Origin: Scandinavium manionii
Lineage (GTDB): Bacteria > Pseudomonadota > Gammaproteobacteria > Enterobacterales > Enterobacteriaceae
Direction: 5' to 3'
Length of the DNA stretch: 64,000 nucleotides
NCBI RefSeq assembly: GCF_024764775.1
Contig: NZ_JALIGC010000038.1
Span: 310,001 to 374,000, forward strand
The notes beneath the pieces were generated by a model that searched no databases, was not told where the DNA came from, and worked only from the letters and a program-made list of their open reading frames with translations. Positions within the stretch are counted from its first letter, which is position 1. Each line of letters opens with the position of its first letter. The position numbers and the translations under genes were made by a program. This document shows, piece after piece, positions 60,358 through 64,000 of this stretch.

Positions 60358-62087
60358 AATTCTGGCCCCAGACCGATGTAGAACTGTAAACCGTGCTCTT
60401 CTTTATCACCCACCGGAGCGGCAATATCGAGTTTGACCGGGCCGACTGGCGACTGCCAGCGCACGCCGACGCCAGCACCGGTTTTGAAATCATTGTCGCG
60501 GAAGTCGTTCACCGCTTCGCCGCTATCGACGAATACCGCGCCCCACCATTTACCGGTCACGTTGTACTGATATTCCAGTGAACCGGTGGCCAGACGCGAG
60601 GCGCCGGTGAGTTTGCCGTCGGCATTTTTTGGCGAGATGGATTCGTATTTATAGCCGCGAATGCTGCGGTCGCCCCCGGCGAAGAAGCGCAGATCGGGCG
60701 GCACCCGGTCGAAGTCGCCGGTTTCAATCCAGCCGATGTTGCCGCGCACCACGAAGCGATGGCGATCGTAAATTGTGCGAATCCAGGTATTTTGCGCCTG
60801 AGCAACGACGAAATCGACGTCAGAGCCCCACGCGCCGTTGGAGACATCCACCGAGTAGCGCTGCGAATCGCCCCAGGTTGGCATCAGGCCACCGCGTGAA
60901 CGGGTACGGCTGATCATCACGCCCGGATAAAGCAGCATGGTGGTGTTGGTGACGTTAGCCTGCGTAAAGTGGTCAAGGCTCCAGCGCAGGTTGATGGCGC
61001 GCTGCCAGCCGCTGGAGAGATCCCAGTAACGCGACACGCCGAGCGTCGTCGAGTCGGATTCGGTATCGTTCAAATCGGTGCGTTTGAAGCCGCCCTGCAG
61101 CAGGTAATACTGCTCCAGCGGGTTCTTCAACAGCGGAATTTTGTAGGAGAAATCAAGCTGCTGCTCAGGTGCAGACAGGCTGAGGTCGGTGGTCAGGCTG
61201 TGTCCGTAGGAGTTCATCCACGGCTTGTTCCACGAGGCTTTGACTCGCGGCCCCACGTCGGTGGAGTAACCGACACCGGTTTCGAGGGTGTTTTTGGTAC
61301 GCGGAGACACCACGCCGCTTAACGGCAGCACTTTTGTTTTCCGCGCTTTATCAAATTCTGGCGCCACGACAACCGAGTTAAACCAGCCGGTCGCGGAAAG
61401 GCGGCGGTTCAGCTCCGCCAAATCATCGGAGGTGTAATAATCTCCCTCTTTGAACGGCACCAGATTTTGCAAATAACGGTCCTGGATCTGCGACCCCTGG
61501 AACGTGACGGCGCCAAAGCGATAACGTTCGCCGCTGTCATAATCGATATCCCAAAATGCCTGATGACGGTCGAGCGACACGCCGAGCTGGCTCTTTTTAA
61601 ACTCGCTGTCGAAGTAGCCCTTACGCAACGAGACGCCGGTGAGAGATTTTTTGAAGCCGTCGTAATCGGCGTGGTCCAGAATCGTCCCTATCGCCGGGCG
61701 TTTATTCAGTAAATCCAGATAGTCTCTGTCATTACGTGCGCCGCCGCGCAAAATCACGTCGGTGCCGCCAATGCGTACCGGTTCACCCGGTTTGACGTGC
61801 GCCAGCAGAATCTGACGGCCTTTGGCCGGTGCAGGCTTCAGTTCGAAATCAATCTGCGGTTCGTAATAGCCCAGAGCTTTAAGCCCTGCACGGATGGAGT
61901 CATCCACACGCGCACGGAAGCGGCGATCCGGAGTCACCTCGTCGCTTTCAATCGTCGACAGCTGCGCGCGCACGTTTTTGAGCAGCTCTCCAGAAAGTCC
62001 ATCTACCTGTAAACGTATGTTTGCCGCCCCGGCAACACCACTGACCAATAACAGACTGGCCCAACATAACTGGCGAATTTGTGGCAC
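60354..62087 (-). CDS. tamA: TamA, Omp85-family outer-membrane translocase
   Basis: 577 residues, exactly the E. coli length, when started at the GTG at 62085-62087, which sits 6-7 bases after GGGAG. A signal peptide (LLLVSGVAGA/AN) is followed by three POTRA domains (about 22-265) and a 16-strand barrel (about 270-577) ending YIGLGPEL. The IRGYKY motif (RxGY lid lock) is near 480. The frame open from 62144 would place 19 residues before the signal peptide and is rejected. Confidence 0.96.
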   Translation of the reverse strand: MPQIRQLCWASLLLVSGVAGAANIRLQVDGLSGELLKNVRAQLSTIESDEVTPDRRFRARVDDSIRAGLKALGYYEPQIDFELKPAPAKGRQILLAHVKPGEPVRIGGTDVILRGGARNDRDYLDLLNKRPAIGTILDHADYDGFKKSLTGVSLRKGYFDSEFKKSQLGVSLDRHQAFWDIDYDSGERYRFGAVTFQGSQIQDRYLQNLVPFKEGDYYTSDDLAELNRRLSATGWFNSVVVAPEFDKARKTKVLPLSGVVSPRTKNTLETGVGYSTDVGPRVKASWNKPWMNSYGHSLTTDLSLSAPEQQLDFSYKIPLLKNPLEQYYLLQGGFKRTDLNDTESDSTTLGVSRYWDLSSGWQRAINLRWSLDHFTQANVTNTTMLLYPGVMISRTRSRGGLMPTWGDSQRYSVDVSNGAWGSDVDFVVAQAQNTWIRTIYDRHRFVVRGNIGWIETGDFDRVPPDLRFFAGGDRSIRGYKYESISPKNADGKLTGASRLATGSLEYQYNVTGKWWGAVFVDSGEAVNDFRDNDFKTGAGVGVRWQSPVGPVKLDIAAPVGDKEEHGLQFYIGLGPEL

Positions 62088-62299
62088 GTTTTCTCCCAAA
62101 TATCCTTGTTTCCACCCCGTCAGGAAACGCAATAGCCGATCCACGGCTTAACAAAAGTTCAACACTACCGGTTGAAAAAAAGACATCCACCTCAATATTT
62201 CTTATGTTTAAATCTAGACGTATTCATCGCCTTTATTGTCATCAAAGAGAGGCGCTGTGACAACCTTAACCCCAATTTCCTTTATCCGGAGGCCAAACC

Positions 62300-62941
62300 G
62301 TGAGTTTATTCGATAAAAAACACGTTGTCGCTCAAGCGGATGCGCTGCCCGGTCGCAATACGCCGATGCCTGTCGCCGCGCTGCATGCCGTTAACGAGCA
62401 TTCCATGACCAATATTCCGCAAGGGATGGAAGTCGCGCTGTTCGCCATGGGTTGCTTCTGGGGCGTTGAACGCCTGTTCTGGCAGCTGCCTGGCGTCTAC
62501 AGCACCGCCGCGGGCTACAGCGGCGGTTACACACCGAACCCGACCTATCGCGAAGTGTGCTCCGGCGAAACCGGTCACGCCGAAGCGGTTCGCGTGGTCT
62601 ATGACCCGTCCGTTATCAGCTATGAGCAGTTGTTACATGTGTTCTGGGAAAATCACGATCCGGCCCAGGGCATGCGTCAGGGCAACGATAAAGGCACCCA
62701 GTACCGCTCGGCAATTTACCCGCTGACGCCTGAGCAAGAGAAAGCGGCCCACGCCAGTCTGGCGCGTTTCCAGGCGGCGATGAACGAGGCCAATGACTCC
62801 CGAACCATTACCACTGAAATCGACACCGCTAAACCGTTCTACTACGCGGAAGACGACCACCAGCAGTACCTGCATAAAAATCCGTACGGCTACTGCGGCA
62901 TCGGCGGCATTGGCGTGTGCTTACCGCCACAGCTCGCCTGA
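62300..62941 (+). CDS. msrA: MsrA, peptide methionine-S-sulfoxide reductase
   Basis: Repairs oxidised methionine with thioredoxin. It has 213 residues. The catalytic cysteine is in AMGCFWGVERLF (about C52), with resolving cysteines in NPYGYCGIGGIGVCLPP near the C-terminus. The start is GTG, 8 bases after CCGGAGG. The gene is divergent from tamA and convergent with the LacI-family gene, three bases apart. Confidence 0.97.
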   Translation: MSLFDKKHVVAQADALPGRNTPMPVAALHAVNEHSMTNIPQGMEVALFAMGCFWGVERLFWQLPGVYSTAAGYSGGYTPNPTYREVCSGETGHAEAVRVVYDPSVISYEQLLHVFWENHDPAQGMRQGNDKGTQYRSAIYPLTPEQEKAAHASLARFQAAMNEANDSRTITTEIDTAKPFYYAEDDHQQYLHKNPYGYCGIGGIGVCLPPQLA

Positions 62942-62944
62942 CCG

Positions 62945-64000
62945 TTAGCTCTCTATCGCAACGCGGGCCGCATGCCGCGTTGCATTACTCACCGTTCCCG
63001 CATCCTGTAATTTCCCCTGTAGCAGCACATTCAGCACTGAGGCGCCCTGCCGGTTCAGCCGGTTTTGCAGTAAATGCACCGCTTCCACGCCCAGTTCGCG
63101 ACACGGCACCGTCACGCTGGTGATGGGCTTCGCCAGTTCGTTATCGAGCCGCCAGTGAAAATCAGTGGTTATCAGCGAAATATCTTCCGGCACTCGCAGG
63201 CCGTGATGCGCCAGCACGCGCTGCACGCCGGTAGTCATGCTGGTGCTGCCGGGGAAAATCACCTGTGGCCACTCTTCACGCGGGGTTTTTGCCAGCCACT
63301 GCATCAGTGCCTGCTCGGATTCCTCGGCGGTAAAGCCTTCGGTGATAATCACATCCTTTTGCGCGTTGAACGGCACGTGATAGCGGCGATAGGCCTCTTT
63401 TATGCCATCCAGCCGGGCATACAGCGTTTCACGTCGAAGGGTAGTCATGCACAGCACGCGCCGATGGCCTTGCTCGAACAGGTAACGCATGGCGCTAAAA
63501 CCAATGGCACGATGATCGGGAGAAACTGCATCAAGAATACGTTCTTTGTCGTTGGTATTAATTAATACGCAGGGTTTATTCAGGGTCTGCGCCAGCTTAA
63601 AGACGGTGGAATCATCGGTGCCGATAATAATTATCGCGTTAATATTCTTATTATTGGCTTTATCCAGGAAGACCTTAATATCCGCGTCCTGTTCTTCCAG
63701 GCCACAAAATGTCAGATACACATCATGCGGTTCAATGGCATCGGCAATCCCACGGGTCACTTCCTGATAGAAAATATCCCCACGCGCGGTAAAGGTTCTC
63801 GACGGCGCAAATACGGCAATGCCATTAATCAATAACCGCCCGCTGGCGAGTTCATCCAGCACGCCAAGCTTTCTGGCACAGCGAACAATCGCCTCCCGCG
63901 CCTGTTCGCTGGTATACGATTTTCCGCTTAGCACTCGCGAAACTGTACTGACGGAATATCCCGTTGCCGCCGCAATTTGGTCCATTTTCAGCTTGCCGGA
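62945..64000 (-). CDS. LacI-family transcriptional regulator (5' end outside window)
   Basis: The HTH is MDQIAAATGYSVSTVSRVLSGK, followed by a sugar-binding-protein-like domain with GIAVFAPSR, INAIIIIGTDD, HRRVLCMTTLRRETL and VIFPGSTSMTTGVQRVL. The frame stays open to the window edge with SGKLK before the methionine at 63985. The true start is therefore probably a codon or more outside. The effector cannot be told. The target genes should lie beyond the edge. Confidence 0.85.
   Translation of the reverse strand, partial: SGKLKMDQIAAATGYSVSTVSRVLSGKSYTSEQAREAIVRCARKLGVLDELASGRLLINGIAVFAPSRTFTARGDIFYQEVTRGIADAIEPHDVYLTFCGLEEQDADIKVFLDKANNKNINAIIIIGTDDSTVFKLAQTLNKPCVLINTNDKERILDAVSPDHRAIGFSAMRYLFEQGHRRVLCMTTLRRETLYARLDGIKEAYRRYHVPFNAQKDVIITEGFTAEESEQALMQWLAKTPREEWPQVIFPGSTSMTTGVQRVLAHHGLRVPEDISLITTDFHWRLDNELAKPITSVTVPCRELGVEAVHLLQNRLNRQGASVLNVLLQGKLQDAGTVSNATRHAARVAIES

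Noticed and set aside
1..64000. CRISPR arrays, IS elements, prophage, toxin-antitoxin or defence genes, tRNA and rRNA genes
   Set aside because: Looked for on both strands. No regularly spaced repeats, transposase, integrase or cloverleaf-like sequence was seen. Accessory content is limited to catabolic and sensory genes.

Overview
This window is chromosomal DNA from an enterobacterium close to Escherichia, Salmonella, Citrobacter and Enterobacter. The gene order yjgR - lptGF - pepA - holC - valS - yjgN - yjgM - miaE - rraB - argI - yjgK - pyrLBI - ridA - mgtA - treRBC - nrdDG - cybC - pmbA - darP - mpl - fbp - yjfF/ytfTRQ - ppa - ytfP - tamBA - msrA is the E. coli K-12 core order read in the opposite direction, and nearly all of these proteins have the E. 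coli length. REP-type palindromes, an ERIC element and a GC-rich palindromic repeat family sit between genes, as expected for this group. miaE, a GH20 hexosaminidase, a cellobiose-type PTS and a dga-like sugar-acid operon separate it from E. coli K-12. The data point to an Enterobacter, Lelliottia, Leclercia or Citrobacter relative, but the genus cannot be fixed from the sequence alone. No rRNA, tRNA, IS element, prophage or CRISPR array was seen.

Layout. 1-972: 3'-truncated dihydroxyacetone kinase. 1108-10062: yjgR, LPS export (lptG, lptF), pepA, holC-valS. 10063-10281: an unusually structured intergenic stretch that may encode a small RNA. 10282-17427: yjgN, yjgM, miaE, rraB, argI, yjgK, the attenuated pyrBI operon and ridA. 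17505-27405: secreted hexosaminidase, the Mg2+ transporter mgtA with its PhoP box and mgtL leader peptide, and the trehalose genes. 27449-31534: a PTS IIB / GH4 phospho-glycosidase / IIC operon with a divergent RpiR-family regulator. 31787-34510: anaerobic ribonucleotide reductase with a structured leader. 34543-43188: accessory catabolic operon. 43511-48655: cybC, pmbA, darP, mpl, fbp. 48781-55134: chemoreceptor and galactofuranose-type ABC transporter. 55552-64000: ppa, ytfP, tamB, tamA, msrA and a truncated LacI-family regulator.

The most interesting region is 34543-43188. One strand encodes a PRD protein, a glycine-rich SFCGS protein, DUF4312, two membrane proteins (DUF4311 and DUF4310), a COG3964-type amidohydrolase, a SelA-like PLP enzyme (DgaE type) and a KDPG-aldolase-like enzyme (DgaF type). 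These are followed by a secreted lactonase-type beta-propeller and a PTS-regulated BglG-type regulator. The enzymes suggest deacylation, ammonia elimination and aldol cleavage of an N-acylated amino-sugar acid. The transporter would be built from families without assigned function. A CRP-like site and a perfect 20-bp palindrome precede the first gene.

Other regulatory signals read directly from sequence include two TGAAA-N5-TTTCA palindromes between the cellobiose-type operon and its RpiR regulator, paired ARG boxes at argI, the pyrL attenuator, a divergent mgtL peptide, a TreR operator, and FNR and NrdR sites with a 35-codon upstream ORF before nrdD.
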